A DNA stretch of 64,000 nucleotides from Clostridium fessum (GTDB lineage: Bacteria > Bacillota > Clostridia > Lachnospirales > Lachnospiraceae), in the NCBI RefSeq assembly GCF_003024715.1, contig NZ_PYLO01000002.1, positions 310,001 to 374,000 on the forward strand, read 5' to 3'. A program made the position numbers and the translations under genes. Positions 35,638 through 43,419 of this stretch are shown piece by piece. A model generated the notes under the pieces. That model made no database searches and had not been told where the DNA came from. It saw only the letters and a list, made by a program, of their open reading frames with translations. Within the stretch, counting starts at the first letter, position 1. Each line of letters opens with the position of its first letter.

Positions 35638-35826
35638 CGGGGAAAACCCCTTATTTCCGGGCTTTTCTCCCTTATAACAACCAAAACAACAGAAAAATAA
35701 AAGAAAAGTATAAATAGTAACCATCGCCAGATTGAGATTGTTTGCAAGGTCTTTTGAAGCCCGTTGCCGGACTTCGTTGCCGACACCCTCTGTCTGGCTA
35801 TTTTCATGTATGGAGGATAACTGCCT

Positions 35827-36024
35827 ATGGCAAAAAACAAAACAGAGATTCATGTTACAACGGTGTTTGACGGGGAACTGGACGCCACTGATGTGTTCGT
35901 CAGCCTGATTTCCCAGAAATACGGAAAGACAAATACAAAAGAATATCTTGCTAAAAAGAAAGATATAAGCTATAATGAAGATGAGGTTCAAAAGAGCCAG
36001 ATACCGTCTGGATTGTGTGGGTAA
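35827..36024 (+). CDS. TnpW-like transposon protein
   Basis: 65 residues. The N-terminal half KTEIHVTTVFDGELDATDVFVSLISQKY matches the TnpW family, found directly upstream of tnpX in Tn4451-type elements. Its role is unknown; it may modulate the recombinase. The serine recombinase gene begins at the next base after its stop. Confidence 0.78.
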   Translation: MAKNKTEIHVTTVFDGELDATDVFVSLISQKYGKTNTKEYLAKKKDISYNEDEVQKSQIPSGLCG

Positions 36025-37695
36025 ATGGCTATGATGAACGAAATGGAATACAGAACAATCGGAAAGGCACTTGCCGGGGGCTATCGTGCAGCGGTCTATT
36101 GCAGGCTGTCAAAGGACGATGACCTGCAAGGCGAAAGTGCCAGTATCGCAAACCAGCGTGATATGCTGGAAAAATACTGCGAAAAGCAGGGATGGGAGGT
36201 TGTGGCAGTCTATCAGGACGATGGCTTTACAGGTCTTAACATGGAGCGTCCTGACTTACAGAGGATGTTAAAAGCCATTGAGCGGAAACAGATCAACCTT
36301 GTCATCACGAAAGACCTCAGCCGACTGGGGCGTAATTATCTGCAAACCGGGCATTTGATTGAGGACTTTTTCCCAAGAAACGGTGTCCGCTATATCGCCA
36401 TGAATGACGGTATCGACACCCTGCGGGATAACAACGATATTGCCCCGTTCAAGAATATCCTGAACGAGATGTACAGCAAGGATATTTCAAAGAAAGTCCA
36501 TTCCTCTTATCTTCTGAAAGCGCAGAAAGGACAGTTTACCGGGTGTCTTGCCCCGTTTGGGTATCGGAAAGACCCGGAGGACAAAAACCATCTGCTCATT
36601 GACGAGGAAACCGCCCCGATTGTGCGGCTGATTTTCGGATATGCCCTGAACGGTCATGGTCCGAACTATATCCGCAGACGGCTGGAAGAAGAAAAAATCC
36701 CCTGCCCCACATGGTGGAACCGGGAACGGGGGCTTCGCAATACCCGCACCAAATGGGAAAAGAAAGACCCGGAAAACGGGCGGTATATGTGGGACTTCTC
36801 CGTTATCAAAGACCTTTTGGTGAATCCCGTCTACACCGGGGCGATTGCTTCCCAGAAAAAAGACTACCGCTTCAAAATCGGCACGATTGGGGAAAAGAAG
36901 CCGGAGGACTGGATTGTAGTGGAGGAACAGCATGAACCGCTGATTGACCGCATGAGCTTTGACATTGTGCAGAACAAGCTGAAATCCCGCCAGCGTCCGG
37001 GGCAGACCAATGAAATCAGCCTGTTTGCCGGACTGATAAAATGCGGCGAGTGTGGGAAGTCACTGACGATACGCTACACAAACGCAAAACATCCCCAGCA
37101 GATTTACTCCTGCAAGACCTACAATGCCTTTGGAAAGAACCACTGCACCCAGCACCGGATTGACTATGACACCCTTTACAGCCATGTACTGCGGAAAATC
37201 CGGGAATGTGCCAGAGCTGCCCTGATGGACGGAGAAGCGGTTGCTGACCGCCTGACCAATACCTGTGAAGCCGAGCAGCGGGAACAGCGGGAAGCAATGG
37301 AACGCTCCCTTACAAGGGACGAGGAACGGATTGAGGTTCTGGACAAAATGGTAATGCGGCTTTATGAGGATATGATTGCAGGGCGTATCAGTGAGCAGAA
37401 CTTTAACACCATGCTGGAAAAGACACAGACCGAGCAGACGGAGCTTAAAACCAGAGTATCCGAGGGCAGAAAGCGGCTGTCCGATGAAGTCCAGCTTGCC
37501 AATGATGCAAAACAATGGGTGGAAGCCATTCAGGAATACGCCAACATCACAGAGTTGGACGCAGCCACCCTTAACCGCTTAATCAAAGAAATCGTCGTGC
37601 ATGAGCGCATTGACGAAGATAAAACAAGACACATTTCTATCGAAATTCATTTTAATCTCAAACCCATCCCGGAGGTGGAACAGGTCACTGCCTGA
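36025..37695 (+). CDS. Large serine recombinase of the nested element (TnpX-like)
   Basis: 556 residues. The resolvase catalytic domain begins RAAVYCRLSKDDDLQGES with the nucleophile near S29, followed by the DDGFTGLNMERPDLQRML and KDLSRLGRNYLQTG blocks. A Recombinase domain (FGYRKDPEDKNHLLIDEETAPIVRLIFGYALNG), a zinc ribbon (IKCGECGKSLTI with two later Cys) and a long coiled coil follow. It catalyses excision and integration at TCATGGC sites. It lies at the right end of the element, as tnpX does in Tn4451. Confidence 0.94.
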   Translation: MAMMNEMEYRTIGKALAGGYRAAVYCRLSKDDDLQGESASIANQRDMLEKYCEKQGWEVVAVYQDDGFTGLNMERPDLQRMLKAIERKQINLVITKDLSRLGRNYLQTGHLIEDFFPRNGVRYIAMNDGIDTLRDNNDIAPFKNILNEMYSKDISKKVHSSYLLKAQKGQFTGCLAPFGYRKDPEDKNHLLIDEETAPIVRLIFGYALNGHGPNYIRRRLEEEKIPCPTWWNRERGLRNTRTKWEKKDPENGRYMWDFSVIKDLLVNPVYTGAIASQKKDYRFKIGTIGEKKPEDWIVVEEQHEPLIDRMSFDIVQNKLKSRQRPGQTNEISLFAGLIKCGECGKSLTIRYTNAKHPQQIYSCKTYNAFGKNHCTQHRIDYDTLYSHVLRKIRECARAALMDGEAVADRLTNTCEAEQREQREAMERSLTRDEERIEVLDKMVMRLYEDMIAGRISEQNFNTMLEKTQTEQTELKTRVSEGRKRLSDEVQLANDAKQWVEAIQEYANITELDAATLNRLIKEIVVHERIDEDKTRHISIEIHFNLKPIPEVEQVTA

Positions 37696-37798
37696 CCTGT
37701 CCCGCCGGGACGATTTTCTTAAAAACACCATATAGATTTTTTGTACGCCGCCGCCCACCATCGAGCAGAGTTTTACACCTAATTGGGGATAAAACAGC

Positions 37799-37805
37799 TC
37801 ATGGC
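37799..37805 (+). other. Right junction repeat of the nested element
   Basis: TCATGGC, the direct repeat of 27294-27300, followed by the rest of maff2 in frame. Confidence 0.72.
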
Positions 37806-37869
37806 GGGCGGCGGCGTCGCTTTGATCGGCGGCACCCTTGTTCCCCTGCTTTCTCAACTTTTTGGATAA
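37806..37869 (+). pseudogene. Maff2-family protein, 3' part
   Basis: Read from 37806 in the frame set by the junction, the sequence encodes GGGVALIGGTLVPLLSQLFG and a TAA at 37867-37869. This is the second membrane span and C-terminus missing from the gene at 27149. The base at 37806 completes the Ala codon begun at the junction. No start codon is available for separate expression. Confidence 0.82.
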
Positions 37870-37939
37870 TGCCTAAAACAAATACCACCCGCCGCGCCCT
37901 CTCGGAAACGGGAGGGCGCGGGAAAGGAGGGATTAACTT

Positions 37940-38803
37940 TTGATATGGCAGATGATTGAAGATTGGTTTCGCGGCATTTTGACAGACGGGATTTTATCGA
38001 ACCTTTCCGGCTTGTTTGACAGCGTAAATACAGAGGTTGGAGAAATCGCAACACAAGTCGGCACGACCCCCGCCGGGTGGAACGCGGGCATATTCAACAT
38101 GATACGCAGCCTTTCGGAAAACGTCATTGTACCGATTGCGGGCGTTATCATTACCTTTGTCATGTGTTATGAACTAATCCAGCTTGTAATTGAAAAAAAC
38201 AATCTGCACGATCTCGACACTTGGATTTTCTTCAAATGGATTTTTAAGACCTTTGTTGCGGTGCTGCTGGTAACAAACACTTGGAACATCGTCATGGGAG
38301 TTTTCGACGTTACGCAGAGCGTCGTCAATCAGAGCGCGGGGGTTATCATATCCGATACAAGCATAGACGTTACCACCGTCATTACCGACATTGAAGCAAA
38401 ACTCGACGCTATGAGCGTGGGCGGTCTTTTGGGGTTATGGTTTCAATCCCTCTTTGTAGGGCTTACCATGAAAGCCCTGTCAATCTGCATTATGCTTGTG
38501 GTGTATGGGCGCATGATTGAAATATATCTTGTAACGAGCGTTGCCCCTATCCCTATGGCAACAATGGTAAATCACGAATGGGGCAGCATGGGACAGAATT
38601 ACTTAAAATCTTTGCTTGCGCTTGGTTTTCAGGCGTTTCTGATCTTGGTGTGTGTCGGCATTTATGCGGTGTTGATACAAACAATCGCAGCGACCGACGA
38701 CATTTCCGGCGCGATCTGGGCTTGCATGGGCTATACCGTCCTCTTGTGCTTTACGCTTTTCAAAACGGGAAGCCTTGCAAAGAGCGTCTTTTCGGCACAT
38801 TAA
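37940..38803 (+). CDS. VirB6/TrbL-like conjugation membrane protein (CD1107/CD1112 type)
   Basis: 287 residues from a TTG start preceded by AAAGGAGGGATTAAC. Six or so hydrophobic spans are visible (for example VIVPIAGVIITFVMCYELIQLVI and ALGFQAFLILVCVGIYAVLIQ). The pattern VYGRMIEIYLVTSVAPIPMATMVNHEWGSMGQNYLKSLLALGFQ is typical of the VirB6-like proteins of Tn1549/CTn elements. It would form the inner-membrane part of the channel. It follows maff2 in the transfer operon. Confidence 0.85.
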   Translation: MIWQMIEDWFRGILTDGILSNLSGLFDSVNTEVGEIATQVGTTPAGWNAGIFNMIRSLSENVIVPIAGVIITFVMCYELIQLVIEKNNLHDLDTWIFFKWIFKTFVAVLLVTNTWNIVMGVFDVTQSVVNQSAGVIISDTSIDVTTVITDIEAKLDAMSVGGLLGLWFQSLFVGLTMKALSICIMLVVYGRMIEIYLVTSVAPIPMATMVNHEWGSMGQNYLKSLLALGFQAFLILVCVGIYAVLIQTIAATDDISGAIWACMGYTVLLCFTLFKTGSLAKSVFSAH

Positions 38804-38819
38804 GGGGGTGAGTTATGAT

Positions 38820-39716
38820 TTGAAAATCGGTTTAATCGACGTTGACAGCCATAATTTCCCCAACCTCTGCTTGATGAAGCTATCCGCGTATCATAAAGCA
38901 AAGGGGCATACGGTGGAATGGTGGAACGCAAAGGGGCGGTACGACCTTGTATATAAAAGCCGCGTCTTTACGGACACCTATTCCAAAGACACGATAACCG
39001 TTACCAACGCGGAACAAGTTATTTTCGGCGGTACGGGCTACGACACGAAAAACCGCTTGCCGCCGGAAGTGGAACACAGTTACCCGGATTATTCTATCTA
39101 CCCGCAGTTTTTCGGGATTGCCTACGGCTTTTTAAGCCGGGGTTGTCCGAGAAATTGCGGGTTTTGCATTGTCAGCAGTAAAGAGGGACGCAAAAGTGTT
39201 AAGGTTGCGGATTTGTCCGAGTTTTGGAAATGGCAGCCGGAAATAAAAATCATGGACGCTAATCTGCTTGCCTGTCCCGACCATGAAAATCTCATTGAGC
39301 AGCTTATACGAAGCCGCGCATGGGTGGATTTTTCGCAAGGGCTGGATATTCGCCTTGTGAACAGGGATAATGTCAGCCTGTTAAATCGGGTACGGATAAA
39401 AGCGGTACATTTTGCATGGGATAATCCCGACGAGGACTTAACCGGGTATTTCCAACGTTTTTTGGATTTGACCGCCATTAAGAGCAGCCGCCAGCGGCGC
39501 GTGTATGTTCTTACCAACTACGGCAGCACTCACGAACAGGATTTATACCGCGTGAACACCTTGCGGGCTATGGGCTTTGACCCGTATGTGATGATTTACG
39601 AGCGTCCAACCGCCCCGCCTGTTACCCGCCATTTGCAACGGTGGGTAAATAACAAACGGCTTTTCTATGCTGTCCCCCGTTTTGAAGATTACATTCCGGG
39701 CAGAAAGGAGGTTTGA
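38820..39716 (+). CDS. Radical SAM protein in the conjugation operon
   Basis: A TTG start at 38820 is preferred because AGGGGGTG lies nine bases upstream; the frame stays open further upstream into the previous gene. 298 residues. The [4Fe-4S] motif is C109-x3-C113-x2-C116 (SRGCPRNCGFC). The first ~70 residues (KIGLIDVDSHNFPNLCLMKLSAYHKAKGH) resemble a degenerate cobalamin-binding Rossmann half, as in B12-type radical SAM enzymes. It sits between virB6 and prgI with tight spacing. Its substrate is unknown; peptide, pilin or nucleic-acid modification can all be imagined. Confidence 0.82.
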   Translation: MKIGLIDVDSHNFPNLCLMKLSAYHKAKGHTVEWWNAKGRYDLVYKSRVFTDTYSKDTITVTNAEQVIFGGTGYDTKNRLPPEVEHSYPDYSIYPQFFGIAYGFLSRGCPRNCGFCIVSSKEGRKSVKVADLSEFWKWQPEIKIMDANLLACPDHENLIEQLIRSRAWVDFSQGLDIRLVNRDNVSLLNRVRIKAVHFAWDNPDEDLTGYFQRFLDLTAIKSSRQRRVYVLTNYGSTHEQDLYRVNTLRAMGFDPYVMIYERPTAPPVTRHLQRWVNNKRLFYAVPRFEDYIPGRKEV

Positions 39717-39717
39717 A

Positions 39718-40110
39718 ATGGCGTATGTAACCGTCCCAAAGGACTTAACAAAAATCAAAAGCAAGGTAATGTTCAACCTTACGAAACGACAGCTAATTTG
39801 TTTCAGCGCGGCGGTAGCAATCGGACTGCCGCTGTTCTTTTTGGTAAAAGACAGCGTTGGAACAACCACAGCGGCATTGTGCATGGTGCTTGCCATGCTG
39901 CCTATGTTTTTGCTTGCCATGTACGAGAAAAACGGGCAACCGCTGGAAGTGATTATTCGGCAATTTGTGGAAGTGAAGTTTCTTCGCCCCAAAGAGCGAC
40001 CTTATCAGACCAACAATTTTTATGCCGCCCTTGCGCGGCAAGAGCAATTAGATAAGGAGGTACGGGCGATTGTCAAAGGAAAAGAAAAACACCCAAAACG
40101 AAAAGCGTAA
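39718..40110 (+). CDS. PrgI-family conjugation membrane protein
   Basis: 130 residues, ATG after AAAGGAGGTTTGAA. Begins AYVTVPKDLTKIKSKVMFNLTKRQLICF, then two adjacent spans (about residues 32-48 and 56-72) and a cytoplasmic tail KNGQPLEVIIRQFVEVKFLRPKERPYQTNN. This is the PrgI/VirB3-like pattern of Gram-positive conjugation systems. Its 3' end overlaps the virB4-like gene by 41 bases, and VirB3/VirB4 equivalents act together. Confidence 0.9.
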   Translation: MAYVTVPKDLTKIKSKVMFNLTKRQLICFSAAVAIGLPLFFLVKDSVGTTTAALCMVLAMLPMFLLAMYEKNGQPLEVIIRQFVEVKFLRPKERPYQTNNFYAALARQEQLDKEVRAIVKGKEKHPKRKA

Positions 40111-42466
40111 ACTTTCCCGACAGGAAAGAAAACAGATAGATACCCTTATCCGACAGGCAAAGGGCGACGGGAAGCCCCATACGGCGCAGGACAGCATACC
40201 GTTTGAGCGAATGTATAAGGACGGGATTTGCCGCCTTGCAAACGGGCGGTATTCCAAGTGCATTGAGTTTGAGGACATCAACTATCAGCTTGCGCAGCCG
40301 GACGACAAAACCGCCATTTTTGAAGCCCTTTGCGATATGTATAACTCGTTCGACGCTTCTATCAGCGTGCAGCTTTCCCTAATCAGCCGCCATGCGAACA
40401 AGGACGATTTCAAGAACAGTATCACGATTGCGCCGCAGAATGATGACTTCGACAGTATCAGAGCAGAATACACCGAAATGCTTAGGACGCAGCTTGAACG
40501 CGGAAACAACGGGCTTATCAAGACCAAGTTTCTCACCTTTACCGTTGAAGCAAAGGACATTAGATCGGCGCGGGCGCGTCTTGCCCGCATTGAAACGGAC
40601 ACCCTCAACCATTTTAAGGTGATCGGCGCGGCGGCGCGGGTATTGGACGGGAAACAGCGTCTTGAAGTGCTGCATGGGATTTTCCACCCGGACGGGGAAC
40701 GCTTTAACTTTGCGTGGGAATGGCTACCCGCAAGCGGTCTTTCTGTCAAAGACTTTATCGCGCCGTCCTCTTTCCGATTTGGCGACGGGCGAATGTTTCA
40801 AATGGGCGGCAAGTTTGGCGTAGTTTCCTTTTTGCAGATCGTCGCGCCGGAACTCTCCGACCGTATGCTTGCCGACTTCATGGACGCGGAAAACGGGATT
40901 ATCGTCAATCTGCACATTCAGAGTATCGACCACAACGAAGCAATCAAGACGATTAAGCGCAAGATTACCGACCTTGACCGTATGAAAATCGAGGAACAGA
41001 AAAAAGCAATCCGCAGCGGCTACGACATGGATATTATTCCGTCCGACCTTGCCACCTACGGCGGGGAAGCAAAAAACCTACTCCGCGATTTGCAGAGCCG
41101 CAACGAAAGAATGTTTCTGCTTACGCTGCTTGTCTTAAACCTTGCAGATACCAAGCAGAAATTGGATAACGAAGTATTTGGAGCGGCGGCAATCGCGCAG
41201 AAATACAACTGCATTTTGACCCGCCTTGACTACCGGCAGGAACAGGGGCTTATGTCCTCTATCCCGTTGGGGGAAAACCTTATCCATATCCAGCGCGGCT
41301 TGACGACCAGCAGCACCGCCGTTTTCGTTCCCTTTACGGTGCAAGAGCTGTTCCAAAGCGGCGAAGCATTGTATTACGGCTTAAACGCCCTTTCCAACAA
41401 CATGATTTTGTGCGACCGAAAGAAGCTGAAAAATCCCAACGGCTTGATACTCGGCACACCGGGCAGCGGCAAAAGTTTTTCTGCAAAACGCGAAATCACA
41501 AACGCTTTTCTTATCACGTCCGACGACATTATCATTTGCGACCCCGAAGCCGAATATTACCCCCTTGTCGGACGTTTGAAAGGACAGGTTATCAAGGTTT
41601 CGCAGAACAGCACGCAGTACATTAACCCTATGGATATTAACCTCAATTACAGCGAGGGCGACACGCCCATAGCCTTAAAGAGCGATTTTATCCTTTCCTT
41701 TTGTGAGTTGATTATGGGAGGTAAAAACGGGCTGGAAGCTGTCGAAAAGACCTTGATTGACCGCGCTGTTATCAGCGTGTACCGCAACTACCTTGCCGAC
41801 CCGAAGCCGGAGAATATGCCGATTTTGGGCGACCTCTACGACGAGATCAAGAAGCAGCCGGAAAAGGAAGCGCAGCGTATCGCGGCGGCATTGGAACTCT
41901 ATGTAAACGGCAGCTTGAACATTTTTAACCACAGGACAAACGTTGACATTCATAATCGCCTTGTCTGCTTTGATATTAAGGAACTCGGTACGCAGCTTAA
42001 AAAAGTCGGTATGCTTATCGTCCAAGACCAAGTATGGAACAGAGTAACGGTAAACCGCAGCGAGGGCAAGGCGACGCGGTATTACATCGACGAATTTCAT
42101 TTACTCTTGAAAGAGGAACAGACCGCAGCATACAGCGTCGAGATTTGGAAGCGTTTTAGGAAGTGGGGCGGTATTCCGACAGGTATCACGCAGAACGTCA
42201 AAGACCTTTTGACGAGCAGAGAAGTTTCAAACGTTTTTGAAAACAGCGATTTTGTCTATATGCTCAACCAAGCACAGGGCGACAGGGAAATCCTTGCAAA
42301 GCAGCTTAACATTTCGCAGCAGCAAATGACCTATGTAACCCATTCCGACGCGGGCGAGGGGCTTATTTTCTACGGCAACGTGATTTTGCCCTTTATTGAC
42401 CGTTTCCCGCAGGATACGGAACTGTACCGCGTCATGACGACCAAACCCGGCGAGGTGTCGGCATGA
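40070..42466 (+). CDS. VirB4-like conjugation ATPase
   Basis: 798 residues from a TTG start with AAGGAGGTACGGGCGA upstream. The Walker A motif GLILGTPGSGKSFS is near the middle of the protein, followed by DIIICDPEAEYYPLV. Walker B lies in ATRYYIDEFHLLLK. A late IPTGITQNVKDLLTSREVSNVFENSDFVYMLNQ block is typical of VirB4/TraE-type motors. It powers assembly or transport through the channel. It is coupled to prgI upstream and overlaps the methyltransferase gene by four bases. Confidence 0.95.
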   Translation: MSKEKKNTQNEKRKLSRQERKQIDTLIRQAKGDGKPHTAQDSIPFERMYKDGICRLANGRYSKCIEFEDINYQLAQPDDKTAIFEALCDMYNSFDASISVQLSLISRHANKDDFKNSITIAPQNDDFDSIRAEYTEMLRTQLERGNNGLIKTKFLTFTVEAKDIRSARARLARIETDTLNHFKVIGAAARVLDGKQRLEVLHGIFHPDGERFNFAWEWLPASGLSVKDFIAPSSFRFGDGRMFQMGGKFGVVSFLQIVAPELSDRMLADFMDAENGIIVNLHIQSIDHNEAIKTIKRKITDLDRMKIEEQKKAIRSGYDMDIIPSDLATYGGEAKNLLRDLQSRNERMFLLTLLVLNLADTKQKLDNEVFGAAAIAQKYNCILTRLDYRQEQGLMSSIPLGENLIHIQRGLTTSSTAVFVPFTVQELFQSGEALYYGLNALSNNMILCDRKKLKNPNGLILGTPGSGKSFSAKREITNAFLITSDDIIICDPEAEYYPLVGRLKGQVIKVSQNSTQYINPMDINLNYSEGDTPIALKSDFILSFCELIMGGKNGLEAVEKTLIDRAVISVYRNYLADPKPENMPILGDLYDEIKKQPEKEAQRIAAALELYVNGSLNIFNHRTNVDIHNRLVCFDIKELGTQLKKVGMLIVQDQVWNRVTVNRSEGKATRYYIDEFHLLLKEEQTAAYSVEIWKRFRKWGGIPTGITQNVKDLLTSREVSNVFENSDFVYMLNQAQGDREILAKQLNISQQQMTYVTHSDAGEGLIFYGNVILPFIDRFPQDTELYRVMTTKPGEVSA

Positions 42467-43419
42467 GGATAGAAACGGACAAAATCTATTGCGGCGACAG
42501 CTTGCAGGTGCTTCAAACCTTGCCGGAAAACGCAGTTGATTGTTGCGTAACGTCCCCGCCCTACTATGCCTTGCGGGACTATGGCGCAGACGGGCAGATC
42601 GGACGGGAAGCAACGCCGGAAGAATATGTTTCCCGCATTACGGCGGTATTCCATGAGGTAAAGCGGGTGCTTACGCCGGAGGGGACTTGTTGGCTGAATA
42701 TCGCGGACACTTATTGCGGCACAGGCAGCAAAGCCGACCACCAAGACCCCAAATATCCCAAAGGCAGGAACGGGCAGCAAGTGGCGTTCAACCACCGCGC
42801 CCCCGGCTGTAAGCCCAAAGATTTAATCGGTATTCCGTGGCTTGTAGCCCTTGCCTTGCGGGGCGACGGTTGGTATTTGCGCAGTTCTATCATTTGGCAC
42901 AAAACAAACCCCATGCCAGAAAGCACGCGGGACAGGCCGACCCGCTGCTATGAATATGTGTTTCTGCTTACCAAGTCAAAGAAGTATTACTACAATTGGC
43001 AAGCAGTAGCCGAGCCGATAGCCCCCACAACGGCGGGGCGGCTGAAAAGCGGAGTTAGCAAAGGAAACAAGTATAACGTTACTGTTCCGGGGCAAAACCA
43101 GCCGCAGAAAATCAACCGCCCCCGCGAAAAGGGCGCATACGCCGACGAGTTGATTTGTCCCGTCCGCAGCCGTCGCAACGTTTGGCAGATCAACAATGTC
43201 GCGTATCATGGCGGGCATTTCGCAGCATACCCGCCCAAACTTGCGGAAACGTGCATTTTGGCGGGCTGTCCCGTGGGCGGGATTGTCCTTGATCCGTTTT
43301 TAGGCAGCGGCACCACCGCAGCGGCGGCAAAGCACCTTTCCCGCCGCTATATCGGCATTGAGTTAAACCCCGACTATTGCACCCTTGCAAAACAGCGGAT
43401 TGGAGGTGATGAAGATTGA
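42463..43419 (+). CDS. Site-specific DNA methyltransferase (beta-class N4/N6)
   Basis: 318 residues. Motif IV CCVTSPPYYALRDYG (near residue 28) precedes motif I LDPFLGSGTTAAAAKHLSRRYIGIELNPDY (near residue 280), the beta order. The SPPY form of motif IV suggests N4-cytosine or N6-adenine methylation. No restriction endonuclease gene adjoins, so it is an orphan enzyme carried inside the transfer operon. It may protect the incoming element from host restriction, together with the antirestriction gene at 48967. Confidence 0.9.
   Translation: MRIETDKIYCGDSLQVLQTLPENAVDCCVTSPPYYALRDYGADGQIGREATPEEYVSRITAVFHEVKRVLTPEGTCWLNIADTYCGTGSKADHQDPKYPKGRNGQQVAFNHRAPGCKPKDLIGIPWLVALALRGDGWYLRSSIIWHKTNPMPESTRDRPTRCYEYVFLLTKSKKYYYNWQAVAEPIAPTTAGRLKSGVSKGNKYNVTVPGQNQPQKINRPREKGAYADELICPVRSRRNVWQINNVAYHGGHFAAYPPKLAETCILAGCPVGGIVLDPFLGSGTTAAAAKHLSRRYIGIELNPDYCTLAKQRIGGDED

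Larger units (their letters stand above)
27294..37805 (+). mobile_element. 10.5-kb mobilizable element (Tn4451-like) nested in the ICE
   Basis: Bounded by TCATGGC direct repeats in the split maff2. Genes in order: HTH regulator, TnpV, small membrane protein, divergent XRE regulator, Cys-rich small protein, HTH initiator-like protein, DUF3847-type protein, oriT, CPCC protein, lipoprotein, MOBQ relaxase, CHC2 primase, VapE helicase, TnpW and a TnpX-like serine recombinase. It has no secretion system, so it would depend on a helper conjugation system, possibly its host ICE. Confidence 0.88.
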
